Translations under genes and position numbers: made by a program
Shown: in pieces, positions 1 through 10,188 of the stretch
Layout of the letters: each line of letters begins with the position of its first letter
Position numbering within the stretch: position 1 is the first letter of the stretch
NCBI GenBank assembly: GCA_963762205.1
Contig: CAVXJZ010000005.1
Span: forward strand, 124,001 to 188,000
Reading direction: 5' to 3'
Length of the DNA stretch: 64,000 nt
Origin: VRUE01 sp963762205
Lineage (GTDB): Bacteria > Actinomycetota > Thermoleophilia > Solirubrobacterales > 70-9
The notes under the pieces: generated by a model
Told to the model about the DNA's origin: nothing
Database searches by the model: none
The model's input: the letters and a program-made list of their open reading frames with translations, nothing else

Positions 1-3000
1 GCCGTGGGGGATTTCGTCAACGAAGGCGACACCGTGGTCGAGGTCTCGACGGACAAGGTCGACGCCGAGGTGCCGGCGCCGACCGACGGCGTGATCACCA
101 AGCTCGTCGTCTCGGTCGACGACGAGGTGCCGGTCGGGGCGCCGCTTGCCGAGATGGAACCCGGCGATGGCGACGGAACCGCCCGGGAGGCTTCGAACGG
201 CTCTGCCGCGGGTCCTGGCACGACCTCGGAGGGGCCTGCGGGCGGGGGCGATGCCTCCGTTCTCGGCCCCTCCGAGTCCGCGCCACCCGCGGGAGAGGCA
301 ACTCGAGCCGACGGCGGTGCCGTCGCCGGCGCAGATGCTCGAGCCACTCCGATAGCGCGGCGCGTAGCCGGTGAGCTCGGGGTCGACCTCTCGGCGGTCG
401 CCGGCTCCGGGCCGGGGGCGAAGGTCACCAAGGAGGACGTGATCGCGGCGGCGGACGGGGGCGGCAACGGCGCCGCGCCGGCGGCCGAGGCGAAGGCCCT
501 GCGCGGGCCGGCGGCGATGCTGGCCAAGGCGATGGACGAGAGCCGCGAGGTGCCGACCGCGACCTCGTTCCGGACGATCGCCGTCGACACGCTCGACGCC
601 AAGCGCAAGGCGCTCAACGGGGTCCTCAACGAGCGCGGGATGAAGGTCTCCTTCACCCACATCGTCGCCTGGGCGATCACCCAGGCCGCCAAGGGCTTCC
701 CGGTGATGGTGCGCTCCTTCGCGGAGCGTCGACGGCAAGCCGGTGGCGATCGAGGGCAGCCCCGTCAACCTCGGCATCGCCGTCGACGTCGAGCGCAAGG
801 ACGGGTCCCACAGCCTGATGGTTCCCGCGATCAAGGCCGCGGACGGTCTCGACTTCGCCGGCTTCCACTCCTACTACGAGGACCTGATCAACAAGACCCG
901 CGAGAACAAGCTCACCGCCGACGACTTCCAGGGCACGAACATCTCGCTGACCAACCCGGGCGGGATCGGCACCCTCGCCTCGGTCCCGCGCCTGATGAAG
1001 GGGCAGAGCGCGATCATCGCGACCGGGTCGATCGCCTACCCGCCGGAGTGGTCGCACGCCACCCCGGACCGGATGCGCGCGCTCGGCGTCTCCAAGGTGA
1101 TGACGCTGACCTCGACATACGACCACCGGGTGATCCAGGGGGCGGAGTCGGGAGCCTTCCTGCGTCGCGTCGAGCAGCTCCTGCAGGGCGAGGACGGCTT
1201 CTACGAGTCGATCGCCGCCGACCTCGGCATCGAGGCGGCGCCGATCGCCGCCGCCCACCCCGCCTCGGCCTCCGCGCCGCCGCTCGGCGCCCCCGCTCCG
1301 ACGACCCCGGCGAAGCCCGACGAGGAGCTGCTGCAGGGCGTGCAGGCGGCGACGGCCCTGCTCAAGGGCTACCGCACGCACGGGCACCTGGCAGCGCGAC
1401 TCGATCCCCTCGGCTCCGAGCCCAAGGGCGACCCCGCGATCCAGCCGGAGAACCTCGGCCTCACCCCCGAGCTGATGGCGCGCATCCCGGCCTCGATCCT
1501 GCACATCGGCGTCCCCGGCGAAACGCTGCTCGAGGTCCTTCCGCGGATGCGCGAAGCCTACTGCGGCATGATCGCCTACCAGTTCGAGCACCTCTCCTCC
1601 CACCAGCAGCGCACCTGGTTGCGGGATATGGTCGAGACCGGCGCCCATCGCCAGCCGCTGGAGCGCGACGAGAAAGAACGGCTGCTGACCAGGCTGATCG
1701 ACGTCTTCGAATTCGAGCGCTTCGTCGAGAAGGCCTACCTCGGGCAGAAGATCTTCACGATCGAGGGGCTCGACGCGGTCGTGCCGATGCTCGACGAGCT
1801 CGTCACCCTGGCCCACCGCAACGGCGCCGAGGAGGTCGTCTTCGGGATGGCGCACCGCGGCCGCCTCGCCGTGCTCGCCCACAACCTCGGGCGCTCGGTC
1901 GAGTCGATCCTCGCCGAGTTCGAGGGGGCGAAGCAGATCGAGGCGGTGAAGGCGGTGGCGGCGATCCCACACGGCGGCACCGGCGACGTCAAGTACCACT
2001 ACGGCCATCAGGGCGTCTACGAGACGAGCGCCGGCGAGAAGATCGCCGTCCGCCTCTACCCGAACCCGAGCCACCTCGAGTTCGTCAACCCCGTGGTCGA
2101 GGGGGCGACCCGCTTCATCCAGTCCGACTTCGACGGCCCGAGGCTCGAGCACGAGCCGAGGCGCGCCGTCCCCGTCCTGCTGCACGGCGACGCCGCGTTC
2201 CCCGGGCAGGGCGTGGTCGCCGAGACGCTCAACCTGCAGGCGCTGAAGGGCTACTCGACCGGCGGCACCGTCCACATCATCCAGAACAACCAGGTGGGCT
2301 TCACCACCGACCCCGAGGACGCCCGCTCGACCCCGTACGCCGCGGACATGGCGAAGGGCTTCAACGTCCCGATCGTCCACGTCAACGCCGACGACGTCGA
2401 GGCGTGCTCGGCGGCGATCAGGCTGGCGATGGCCTATCGCGAGCGCTGGGAACGGGACATCGTCATCGACGTGATCGGCTACCGCCGCTACGGTCACAAC
2501 GAGACCGACGAGCCCGCCTACACCCAGCCGCTGGTCGCCGCCAAGATCAAGGCCCATCCGCCCGTCTCCGAGATCTACGCGGAGAAGCTGGTCGAGGAGG
2601 GCGTGGTCTCACGCGAGCAGGTGGAGGCGATCTCGAAGGAGCGCCACGGGGAGATGTCCTCGGCGCTCAAGGACCTGCGCAAGAAGATGGAGGCGGGGCG
2701 ACTACGAAGACCCGACGGTGACCACCTCGGCGACCGGCGAACTCGACCGCAGCGCCAGTCCGCCGGTGGAGACGGCGGTCTCGATCGAGAGGCTGCGGCC
2801 GCTGAACGAGGCGCTGATCGAGGTCCCGGAGAGCTTCACGATCCATCGCAAGCTGCGCAAACCGCTGACCAAGCGGATCGACGCGCTGGAGAGCGGCGGG
2901 ATCGAATTCGGCCACGCCGAGGCACTCGCCTACGCCTCGCTGCTGGCCGACGGGGTCCACATCCGCCTCAGCGGACAGGACACCGAGCGCGGCACCTTCT

Positions 3001-3944
3001 CCCACCGCCACCTCGTCCTCCACGACGAGAAGACCGGGCTCGAATACTGCCCGATGCAGAACCTGGAGGGGGCGAGCGCGCCCTTCGAGCTCTACAACAG
3101 CCCGCTCTCGGAGATCGCCTGCCTCGGCTTCGAGTACGGCTACTCGGCCGCGACGCCCAACGCCCTCGTGCTCTGGGAGGCGCAGTACGGGGACTTCGCC
3201 AATGCCGGCCAGGTGATCATCGACAGCTTCATCGCCTCCGGCGAGGCCAAGTGGGGACAGACCAGCCGACTGACCCTGCTCCTGCCGCACGGGTACGAGG
3301 GCTCAGGCCCCGAGCACTCGAGCGCCCGCATCGAGCGCTTCCTGGCGCTGGCCGCCGAGGGCAACATCAGGATCGCCAACCCCACCACCGCCGCCCAGTA
3401 CTTCCACCTGCTGCGCCGCCAGGCCCTGATCCGCAAGCCGCGGCCGCTGGTCGTCTTCACACCAAAGGGCCTGCTGCGCCTCGACCGGGCCGCCGCCTCA
3501 CCCGAGGAGCTGACCGAGGGAAGCTTCCACTTCACGCTCGACGACCCGACCGCCGAGAGCCGCCGCGACAGGGTCGAGCGACTGATCCTCTGCACCGGCA
3601 AGGTGTACTACGACATCGACGCGAACGAGCGGCGCGAGGCCGCCGACACGGTCGCGATCACCCGGGTCGAGTTGATCTACCCGTTCGCCAAGGCGCAGCT
3701 GACCGAGCTGATCGGCTCCTATCCGAACCTGAAGGAGATCGTCTGGGTGCAGGAGGAGCCGCGCAACATGGGCTGCTGGAAGGTGATGTCACGCCGCCTC
3801 CCGGACCTGATCCCCGAGGGTGTGACCCTCGGGTACGTCGGGCGGCCGACCCGCGCCAGCACCGGCGAGGGCTACTCGATCGTCCACGCGCGCGAGCAGG
3901 AGCGCATCGTCCTCACCGCGCTGACCCCCGGCTACACCGACTGA
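1..3944 (+). CDS. kgd: 2-oxoglutarate dehydrogenase E2-E1 fusion, 5' partial, two apparent frameshifts
   Basis: TCA-cycle enzyme that decarboxylates 2-oxoglutarate and passes the succinyl group to lipoate and CoA. Order: lipoyl domain entered mid-domain at the window edge (DKVD, lipoyl Lys codon 55-57), a Gly/Ala/Pro linker, an E3-binding domain (about 340-455), an E2 acyltransferase domain ending near 1230 with the catalytic TYDHRVIQG (His codon 1124-1126), then the E1 part with the ThDP signature GDAAF...NNQ near 2185-2290. The frame moves by one base near 727 (expected FAEVDGKP) and again in the G4 run 2695-2698 (expected EAGDYEDP); removing one base at each site gives one continuous protein. 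Mycobacterial Kgd, as I know it, has the E2-E1 fusion without lipoyl and E3-binding domains, so this longer arrangement is notable. The start lies upstream of the window. Confidence 0.87.
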
Positions 3945-4025
3945 GGCGCGCGGCGTCCTGCTCGGAGGGTCACGACACCGCGCGTGTGTCGGCGCGCCCG
4001 TGCATCCGTGGTATCGTGCGTCGTC

Positions 4026-4367
4026 ATGGAAGGCGTGAGAAAGCCGGTCCCCGGCCCGCTGTTCGTGTGGGTGAAGCGACTTTCCTGGCTGGAGCTGGCG
4101 ATCTTCGCCGGGCTGATCGCCTTCTGGCTGGCGCCGGGCCTCGAGACGGAGACAATGGTGTTTGGATGGGCCCACGGCATCGGGTTCATCGCACTCTGCA
4201 TGGTGATCTGGGTCGCGTGCGTGAGGCGGGAGTCCCCCTACACCCTGCTCGCCGCCACCCTCACCCCGGTCGGCCCGGTCGGCAGTGTGATCGGGATCGA
4301 ACTGATCGAGCGCCGGGGATGGGGGGTAGGCGAGGGCGGTGAACACCTTCCGAAATCCCCCAATTAG
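4026..4367 (+). CDS. DUF3817-like small integral membrane protein
   Basis: A 113-residue protein with about three hydrophobic segments (roughly residues 17-36, 45-64 and 72-90). The segment HGIGFIALCMVIW resembles the HG-containing helix of DUF3817 proteins, a small actinobacterial membrane family of unknown function. The ATG at 4026 is chosen over an upstream in-frame start because it sits directly ahead of the hydrophobic core. It lies 81 bases after the 2-oxoglutarate dehydrogenase gene on the same strand and could be co-transcribed. No catalytic residues are evident. Confidence 0.6.
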   Translation: MEGVRKPVPGPLFVWVKRLSWLELAIFAGLIAFWLAPGLETETMVFGWAHGIGFIALCMVIWVACVRRESPYTLLAATLTPVGPVGSVIGIELIERRGWGVGEGGEHLPKSPN

Positions 4368-4378
4368 GTGATATTGCC

Positions 4379-4407
4379 TTGACCCAGGCGTGCCGACGCG
4401 GTATAGC
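4379..4407 (+). promoter_or_regulatory. Sigma70-type promoter for the candidate structured RNA
   Basis: TTGACC (4379-4384) and TATAGC (4402-4407) are separated by exactly 17 bases. The -35 has five of six consensus bases and the -10 has TATA. The predicted transcript would start near 4414 and run into a stretch with no open frame of its own, toward the 3' end of the convergent aconitase gene. Confidence 0.55.
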
Positions 4408-4413
4408 TAGGTG

Positions 4414-4545
4414 TGACTGTTCCTCTTGGGCAGTCCCGTCCAGGGGGAACGGCCGCGTCGGCATCCCTCCCTGGCTACCGACGCGCTGGTGCAGTGAGGG
4501 TCGCGCGGACCCCCCTGCCTCCCGCGGCCCCGCTGCACCAATTCC
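4414..4545 (+). ncRNA. Candidate structured small RNA with three hairpins
   Basis: Just downstream of a good promoter are three consecutive hairpins. Hairpin 1 (4419-4450) has an 11-bp stem, GTTCCTCTTGG with CCAGGGGGAAC, including two U.G pairs. Hairpin 2 (4454-4485) has a perfect 8-bp stem, CGCGTCGG with CCGACGCG, and a C-rich loop. Hairpin 3 (4488-4539) closes with GGTGCAG/CTGCACC and contains a CGCGG/CCGCG stem whose loop holds six consecutive C (4510-4515). The wobble pairs of hairpin 1 are U.G only if the plus strand is transcribed; on the other strand they would be A.C mismatches. The C-rich loops recall 6C RNA, but I could not match the family. It might instead act in the 3' region of aconitase mRNA. 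Confidence 0.45.
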
Positions 4546-4574
4546 TTCGCAGGCGCGGAACTCGCCACGGGCGA

Positions 4575-7385
4575 TCAGCCGCGCAGGTTGCGCAATACGG
4601 ACTGCAGGATGCCGCCGTTGTTGAAGTAGTCGACCTCGTTCGGGGTGTCGAGCCGCACGGTCGCCTCGAACTCGAGGGCATCCGCGCCCTCGCGGTGTGC
4701 GGTGACCGTCACGGTCCTGGCCCGCCCGTCCTCGAGGTCGCCGACGTCGATCGTCTCCTCGCCGGTCAGGCCGAGTGACTCGACGCCCTCCCCGTCCGGG
4801 AACTGCAGGGGCAGGACGCCCATGCCGATCAGGTTCGAGCGGTGAATGCGCTCGAAGCTCTCGGCGATGACCGCGCGCACGCCGAGCAGCTTGGTTCCCT
4901 TCGCCGCCCAGTCCCGTGAGGAGCCGGATCCGTACTCCCTGCCGGCGAGAACCACGAGTGGCACCCCTTCGCGCTCGTAGCCCATCGCCGCATCGAAGAT
5001 CGACATCTCCTCGCCGTCCGGGAAGCGACGCGTGTACCCGCCACGCCTCTCGACCAGGAGGTTCTGGAGGCGGATGTTGGCGAAGGTCCCGCGGATCATC
5101 ACCTCGTGGTTGCCACGGCGGGAGCCGTAGGAGTTGAACTGCGCGGGCTCGACCCCCTGCTCGACCAGCCAGCGTCCCGCGGGGCTGTCCTTCTTGATCG
5201 CGCCGGCCGGCGAGATGTGGTCGGTCGTGATCGAGTCGCCGAGCAGCGCGAGCACCCTCGCCGAGGCGATCGGGGCCACGCCCGGCGCATCGGCGGGCAT
5301 TCCTTCGAAGAAGGAGGGGCGCCTGACGTAGGTGGAGTCGGGCCATGTGTAGCGGTCGCCTTCCGGCACCTCGACCGCGTTCCAGTTCTCGTCGCCCTTC
5401 ATCACCTCGCCGTAGTTGCGGGTGAACATCTCCGAGGCGATCGAGCTGCCGACCAGCTCCTTCACCTCGAGCGGATCGGGCCAGATGTCGCGCAGGTAGA
5501 CCGGCTCGCCGTCGCTTCCCTCGCCGAGCGGCTCCTCGATCAGGTCGATGTCCATGCGGCCGGCCAGCGCGTAGGCGACGACGAGGGGCGGGCTGGCCAG
5601 GTAGTTCGCCTTCACGTCCTGGTTGATCCGGCCCTCGAAGTTGCGGTTGCCGGAGAGCACGGCGCAGACCGCCAGGTCCTTCTCCTCGACCGCCGCCGAG
5701 ATCGCGGGCGGCAGCGGGCCGGAGTTGCCGATGCACGTCGTGCAGCCGTAGCCGACGAGGTTGAACTGCAGCCGGTCGAGGTACTCGGTGAGCCCGGCCC
5801 GCTCGAGGTAGTCGGTTACCACGGTCGAGCCCGGCGCCAGCGAGGTCTTGACCCACGGCCTGCGCTCGAGGCCGCGCCGGACCGCGTTGCGGGCGAGCAG
5901 GCCGGCGCCGACCATCACCGACGGGTTGGACGTGTTCGTACAGCTCGTGATCGCGGCGATCACCACCCGCCCGTGATCGAGCTCGAAGCTGGTGCCGTCC
6001 TCGAGCGTGACGTCGATCGCGTCCTCGCTGCCGCCCGCCGTGACCGCGACGGGCGGGCCGCCATGCGTCGCCGGCCGCGGCCGGCCGCGCTCGTCGTCGT
6101 GGTCCTCGGCCGGCGGGTCGGAGGCCGGGAAGGACTCTTCGATCGCCTCGTCGACGCCGTTGCCCAGCTGCGCGCCGGCCTCCGGGTCGAACTCCTCCAT
6201 CGCCTCGAGGAAGGCCTGCTTGGCGCTCGACAGCGGGATCCGGTCCTGGGGGCGCGTGGGCCCGGCGATGCTCGGCACGACGTCGCCGAGGTCGAGCTCG
6301 AGCAGGTCGGAGAAGACGGGCTCGGGCGAGTCCTCGGTCAGGTACATCCCCTGCTCGCGGGAATAGGCGTCGACCAGCTCGAGGCGCTCGGTCGGCCGCC
6401 CGGTCAGCTCCAGGTAGCGGAGCGTCTCGGCGTCGACCGGGAAGATCGCGCAGGTGGAGCCGAACTCCGGCGACATGTTGCCGATCGTCGCCCGGTCGGC
6501 GAGGCCCAGCGTCGCCAGCCCCGGCCCGTAGAACTCGACGAACCTGGAGACGACGCCGCGCTCGCGCAGCATCTCGGTCACGGTCAGCACCAGGTCGGTG
6601 GCGGTCGCGCCCTCGGGCAGCTCGCCCTCGAGCCTGAAGCCGACGACCTGCGGCAGCAGCATCGAGATCGGCTGGCCGAGCATCGCCGCCTCGGCCTCGA
6701 TCCCGCCGACGCCCCAGCCGAGCACGCCGAGCCCGTTGACCATCGTCGTGTGCGAGTCGGTGCCGACCAGCGTGTCGGGGTAGGCCTGCGGAGATCCGTC
6801 GCGCTCGCGACTGAAGACGACCTGGGCTATGTGCTCGAGGTTGACCTGGTGGCAGATACCGGTCGCCGGCGGCACGACCGTGAAGTTGTCGAGCGCTTCC
6901 CTGCCCCACTTGAGGAAGGAGTAGCGCTCGCGATTGCGCTCGAACTCGCGCTCCGCGTTGAGGGCGAAGGCGCGCTCGTTGCCGAAGGCGTCGACCTGGA
7001 CGGAGTGGTCGATGACCAGGTCGACGTCGACCAGCGGGTTGATCTTCTCGGGGTCGCCGCCGATCTCCGCCATCGCGTCGCGCATCGCGGCCAGGTCGAC
7101 GACGGCGGGCACTCCGGTGAAGTCCTGCATCAGCACACGGGCGGGCTGAAACGGGATCTCGACGCTGGGCTCGGCGCCCGCGTCCCAGCCGGCGATCGCC
7201 TCGACGTCGGCGGCGGTGACCGAGTTGCCGTCCTCGAGCCGCAGGACGTTCTCGAGCAGGACCTTGATCGAGTAGGGGAGGCGGGCGACGTCGAAGCGCT
7301 CCGCGAGCGAGTCGAGCCGGTAGATCTCGTAGGAACGGCCGCCGACCTCGAGGGTCGAACGGGCACCGAATGAGTCGCTGCTCAT
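4575..7385 (-). CDS. acnA: Aconitate hydratase (AcnA type)
   Basis: Cytosolic [4Fe-4S] enzyme that interconverts citrate and isocitrate. The 936-residue length fits AcnA/IRP-type aconitases. The iron-sulfur cysteines are visible in ITSCTNTSN and GCTTCIGN, and the early segment GVPAVVDLAAMRDA and the late GREYGSGSSRDWAAKG are family hallmarks. Before the ITSCTNTSN motif is an acidic insertion of about 50 residues carrying ESFPASDPPAEDHDDE. A related linker may occur in other actinobacterial aconitases, which I recall but cannot check. The ATG at 7385 is 9 bases after the stop of the upstream SDR, so the two are probably one transcript. The candidate structured RNA lies convergently just past its stop. 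Confidence 0.96.
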   Translation of the reverse strand: MSSDSFGARSTLEVGGRSYEIYRLDSLAERFDVARLPYSIKVLLENVLRLEDGNSVTAADVEAIAGWDAGAEPSVEIPFQPARVLMQDFTGVPAVVDLAAMRDAMAEIGGDPEKINPLVDVDLVIDHSVQVDAFGNERAFALNAEREFERNRERYSFLKWGREALDNFTVVPPATGICHQVNLEHIAQVVFSRERDGSPQAYPDTLVGTDSHTTMVNGLGVLGWGVGGIEAEAAMLGQPISMLLPQVVGFRLEGELPEGATATDLVLTVTEMLRERGVVSRFVEFYGPGLATLGLADRATIGNMSPEFGSTCAIFPVDAETLRYLELTGRPTERLELVDAYSREQGMYLTEDSPEPVFSDLLELDLGDVVPSIAGPTRPQDRIPLSSAKQAFLEAMEEFDPEAGAQLGNGVDEAIEESFPASDPPAEDHDDERGRPRPATHGGPPVAVTAGGSEDAIDVTLEDGTSFELDHGRVVIAAITSCTNTSNPSVMVGAGLLARNAVRRGLERRPWVKTSLAPGSTVVTDYLERAGLTEYLDRLQFNLVGYGCTTCIGNSGPLPPAISAAVEEKDLAVCAVLSGNRNFEGRINQDVKANYLASPPLVVAYALAGRMDIDLIEEPLGEGSDGEPVYLRDIWPDPLEVKELVGSSIASEMFTRNYGEVMKGDENWNAVEVPEGDRYTWPDSTYVRRPSFFEGMPADAPGVAPIASARVLALLGDSITTDHISPAGAIKKDSPAGRWLVEQGVEPAQFNSYGSRRGNHEVMIRGTFANIRLQNLLVERRGGYTRRFPDGEEMSIFDAAMGYEREGVPLVVLAGREYGSGSSRDWAAKGTKLLGVRAVIAESFERIHRSNLIGMGVLPLQFPDGEGVESLGLTGEETIDVGDLEDGRARTVTVTAHREGADALEFEATVRLDTPNEVDYFNNGGILQSVLRNLRG

Positions 7386-7394
7386 GCCTCGACG

Positions 7395-8207
7395 CTAGCG
7401 CTTGTGCGGCGCGTTCGTCGCGTGGCCGCCGGCGATCTCGTCGGCGGCCTTCTGGCCGGCCGAGCCGGCCTGCGCCCGCACGCCGATCGAGGGACTGGCC
7501 ATCGCGACGTGGGTCGCCATCCGGGCCATCAGCGGCGCAACCGTGAGCTCCACCTTGTCCCGCTCGATCGCGCGCACCACGGCGGCGCCGACCTGCTCGG
7601 AGGTGCCCGTCCCGATCCCGGGGGGCGTCTTGGCGCCGGCGTCGGCGAACATGCCGGCGTCGCGGATGAAGCCCGGCGAGACCAGCGAGACCCCGACCCC
7701 CTTCGAGGCCAGATCGGTGCGCAGGCCGAGGGCGAAGCCGCGCAGGCCGAACTTGGTCGCGTTGTAGATCGCCGAGCGCGGGCTGGCCGCCTTGCCGGCC
7801 AGAGAGGAGACGAAGACGAGGTGACCGGAGCCGCGCTCGACCATGCCCGGGTACAGGGCCCGCGCCATCAGCATCGGCGTCTCGAGGTTGACCCGCAGCG
7901 CCCGGGACACCTCCTCGGGGCTGAAGTCGGCGACCCAGCCGGCGCCGGGCAGGCCGGCGTTGGCGACGAAGGCGTCGGCGCAGCCCGCCTCGGCGACAAG
8001 CCGCTCGGCGGCGCCGTCCTCGGCGAGGTCCGCCGGCAGCACGCGGTGCCCTTCGCCGGGAAGCCCCTCCGCCATCGCCTCGAGCGCAACGCGGTCGCGG
8101 GCACTGAGCAGGACCTGGGCGCCGCGCTCGGCGAGCGCCACGGCGATCGCGCGGCCGAGGCCGCCGGTGGCGCCTGTGAGCAGCGCTTTTCGACCGGCAA
8201 GTTCCAT
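7395..8207 (-). CDS. Short-chain dehydrogenase/reductase
   Basis: A 270-residue Rossmann-fold oxidoreductase of the classical SDR family. The cofactor motif is TGATGGLG near the N-terminus, followed by NAG (FVANAGLPG), a catalytic Ser in VFVSSLAGKA and the YNATK active-site Tyr/Lys motif. The Asp in LPADLAEDG would contact the adenine ring. ATG at 8207 is preferred over a TTG four codons upstream because the SDR fold begins right after it. The aconitase gene follows after 9 bases, suggesting an operon, but the two reactions have no known link and the substrate is unknown. The C-terminal tail is Ala/Gly-rich. Confidence 0.85.
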   Translation of the reverse strand: MELAGRKALLTGATGGLGRAIAVALAERGAQVLLSARDRVALEAMAEGLPGEGHRVLPADLAEDGAAERLVAEAGCADAFVANAGLPGAGWVADFSPEEVSRALRVNLETPMLMARALYPGMVERGSGHLVFVSSLAGKAASPRSAIYNATKFGLRGFALGLRTDLASKGVGVSLVSPGFIRDAGMFADAGAKTPPGIGTGTSEQVGAAVVRAIERDKVELTVAPLMARMATHVAMASPSIGVRAQAGSAGQKAADEIAGGHATNAPHKR

Positions 8208-8365
8208 CCCACGGCGCAAGCTAGCAGTCGCTCAGCCGACAGCATTCAGAGATCCCCTCGGGACAGGAATGGCGGCCCCAAGTGCGAAAGGCCACAAAAT
8301 GTTGGTTTTTCATGAGCAAGCGACCACACGATCGTCTACACTGGCGTCGTTCCAGATAACCGAAA

Positions 8366-8491
8366 CGCCTAATCCCGCATGCACCGAAGCGTCGCGGGAG
8401 CGGGGGAACCACGTTTTCGGGGCTAATCCACCTCACGCAGGTGGAGGCGCAGGCTCCCTTAGCGCCAGCCCGACAGCTAACCCCGTAGGCC
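8366..8491 (+). ncRNA. Cyclic di-AMP riboswitch (ydaO/yuaA type)
   Basis: The 300-base gap between the SDR and the NlpC-like gene contains the conserved blocks of the ydaO/yuaA class in order: AGCGGGGGAACCA, then GGGGCTAATCC, a variable hairpin, and CCCGACAGCTAACCCCGTAGGC-like sequence at 8469-8490. GCCT (8367-8370) can pair with AGGC (8487-8490) to close P1. A ribosome binding site, AAGGAG (8496-8501), follows at once. This class binds c-di-AMP and is known as an OFF switch for cell-wall and osmotic genes; regulation of the hydrolase downstream is the expected role. The remainder of the gap, about 8208-8365, holds no gene; TACACT at 8337-8342 is a weak -10 candidate. Confidence 0.87.
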
Positions 8492-8507
8492 GACGAAGGA
8501 GATCGGT

Positions 8508-9068
8508 TTGCTTTCGAGCACCCAGAAGGTCAAGGCGGGGCTAGCGGCATCCACGGCCGTGGCCGCCCTCGCCATGATCGTCCCGGCGGGCGCCTCCGCC
8601 GGCTGCGCCGGCGGCGGTCTGACGCCGGCCGCGATCGACATCTGCACGCCGACGCCGAAGGCGAGGCTGCTCAAGAACGGGATGCTGATCCCGCCGAAGA
8701 GCGCGCCGCATCGCGTCAAGGCGGTGATCGCGGCGGCCAACAAGATCCGCAACAAGCCCTACATCTACGGCGGCGGCCACGCGAAATGGTGGGACCGCGG
8801 CTACGACTGCTCGAGCTCCGTCAGCTTCGCCCTGCACGGCGGTGGCTTCCTCAAGAGCCCGCTCCCCTCGGGCCCGATGGAGCGCTGGGGCTCGGCCGGC
8901 GAGGGCCGCTGGATAACGATCTACGCCAACGCCGGCCACGCCTACGCGGAGATCGCCGGCTATCGCTGGGACACCTCCGGAAACGGGGGCGGCAAAACCG
9001 GCCCCAGCTGGCATGCCGACGCTCGCGACGGCAAGGGCTACGCCGCCCGCCACCCGGCCGGCTTCTAG
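8508..9068 (+). CDS. Secreted NlpC/P60-like peptidoglycan hydrolase
   Basis: A 186-residue exported protein that probably cleaves peptide stems of peptidoglycan. The N-terminus has a signal peptide (hydrophobic about residues 8-30, ending ASA). The C-terminal part has the NlpC/P60 layout: YIYGGGHAKWWDRGYDCSSS with the candidate nucleophile Cys, and NAGHAYAEIAG with the candidate His. It starts at TTG 8508, chosen because AAGGAG lies 6 bases ahead. It is controlled by the c-di-AMP riboswitch directly upstream, a known partnership for actinobacterial wall hydrolases. A hairpin terminator follows, so it is monocistronic. The assignment to C40 rests on the Cys/His spacing and the context. Confidence 0.82.
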   Translation: MLSSTQKVKAGLAASTAVAALAMIVPAGASAGCAGGGLTPAAIDICTPTPKARLLKNGMLIPPKSAPHRVKAVIAAANKIRNKPYIYGGGHAKWWDRGYDCSSSVSFALHGGGFLKSPLPSGPMERWGSAGEGRWITIYANAGHAYAEIAGYRWDTSGNGGGKTGPSWHADARDGKGYAARHPAGF

Positions 9069-9089
9069 AGCGACGCCTGGGCCGTACTC

Positions 9090-9113
9090 CGACTCGGCCA
9101 ACCGGCCGGGTCG
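9090..9113 (+). terminator. Hairpin terminator after the NlpC-like gene
   Basis: CGACTCGGCC pairs with GGCCGGGTCG across an AACC loop, with one U.G pair in the plus-strand RNA, followed by AATTTGTCCTT. It lies 22 bases after the hydrolase stop and before the ABC transporter operon. Confidence 0.6.
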
Positions 9114-9183
9114 AATTTGTCCTTGCTTTCCTGACCGGCTCGGATAAGTTCAGCGCGTAGCCGCTCACCCACCAGACATCCGC

Positions 9184-10184
<1,001 letters not shown>

Positions 10185-10188
<4 letters not shown>

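Noticed and set aside
677..2557. A long open frame on the minus strand opposite the 2-oxoglutarate dehydrogenase
   Set aside because: Antisense shadow of a gene with clear E1 and E2 motifs.
4414..4545. Assignment of the candidate RNA to SRP RNA or 6C RNA
   Set aside because: No GGAAGGAAGC-like SRP loop; only one loop has six C, whereas 6C RNA should have two. Family is left open.
5106..7373. A 755-codon open frame on the plus strand opposite aconitase
   Set aside because: A shadow of acnA in the antisense strand; composition is that of reversed GC-rich codons and it lacks any motif.
9117..9148. TTGTCC with GATAAG as a promoter for the ABC operon
   Set aside because: Spacing is about 20 bases and the -10 is poor.
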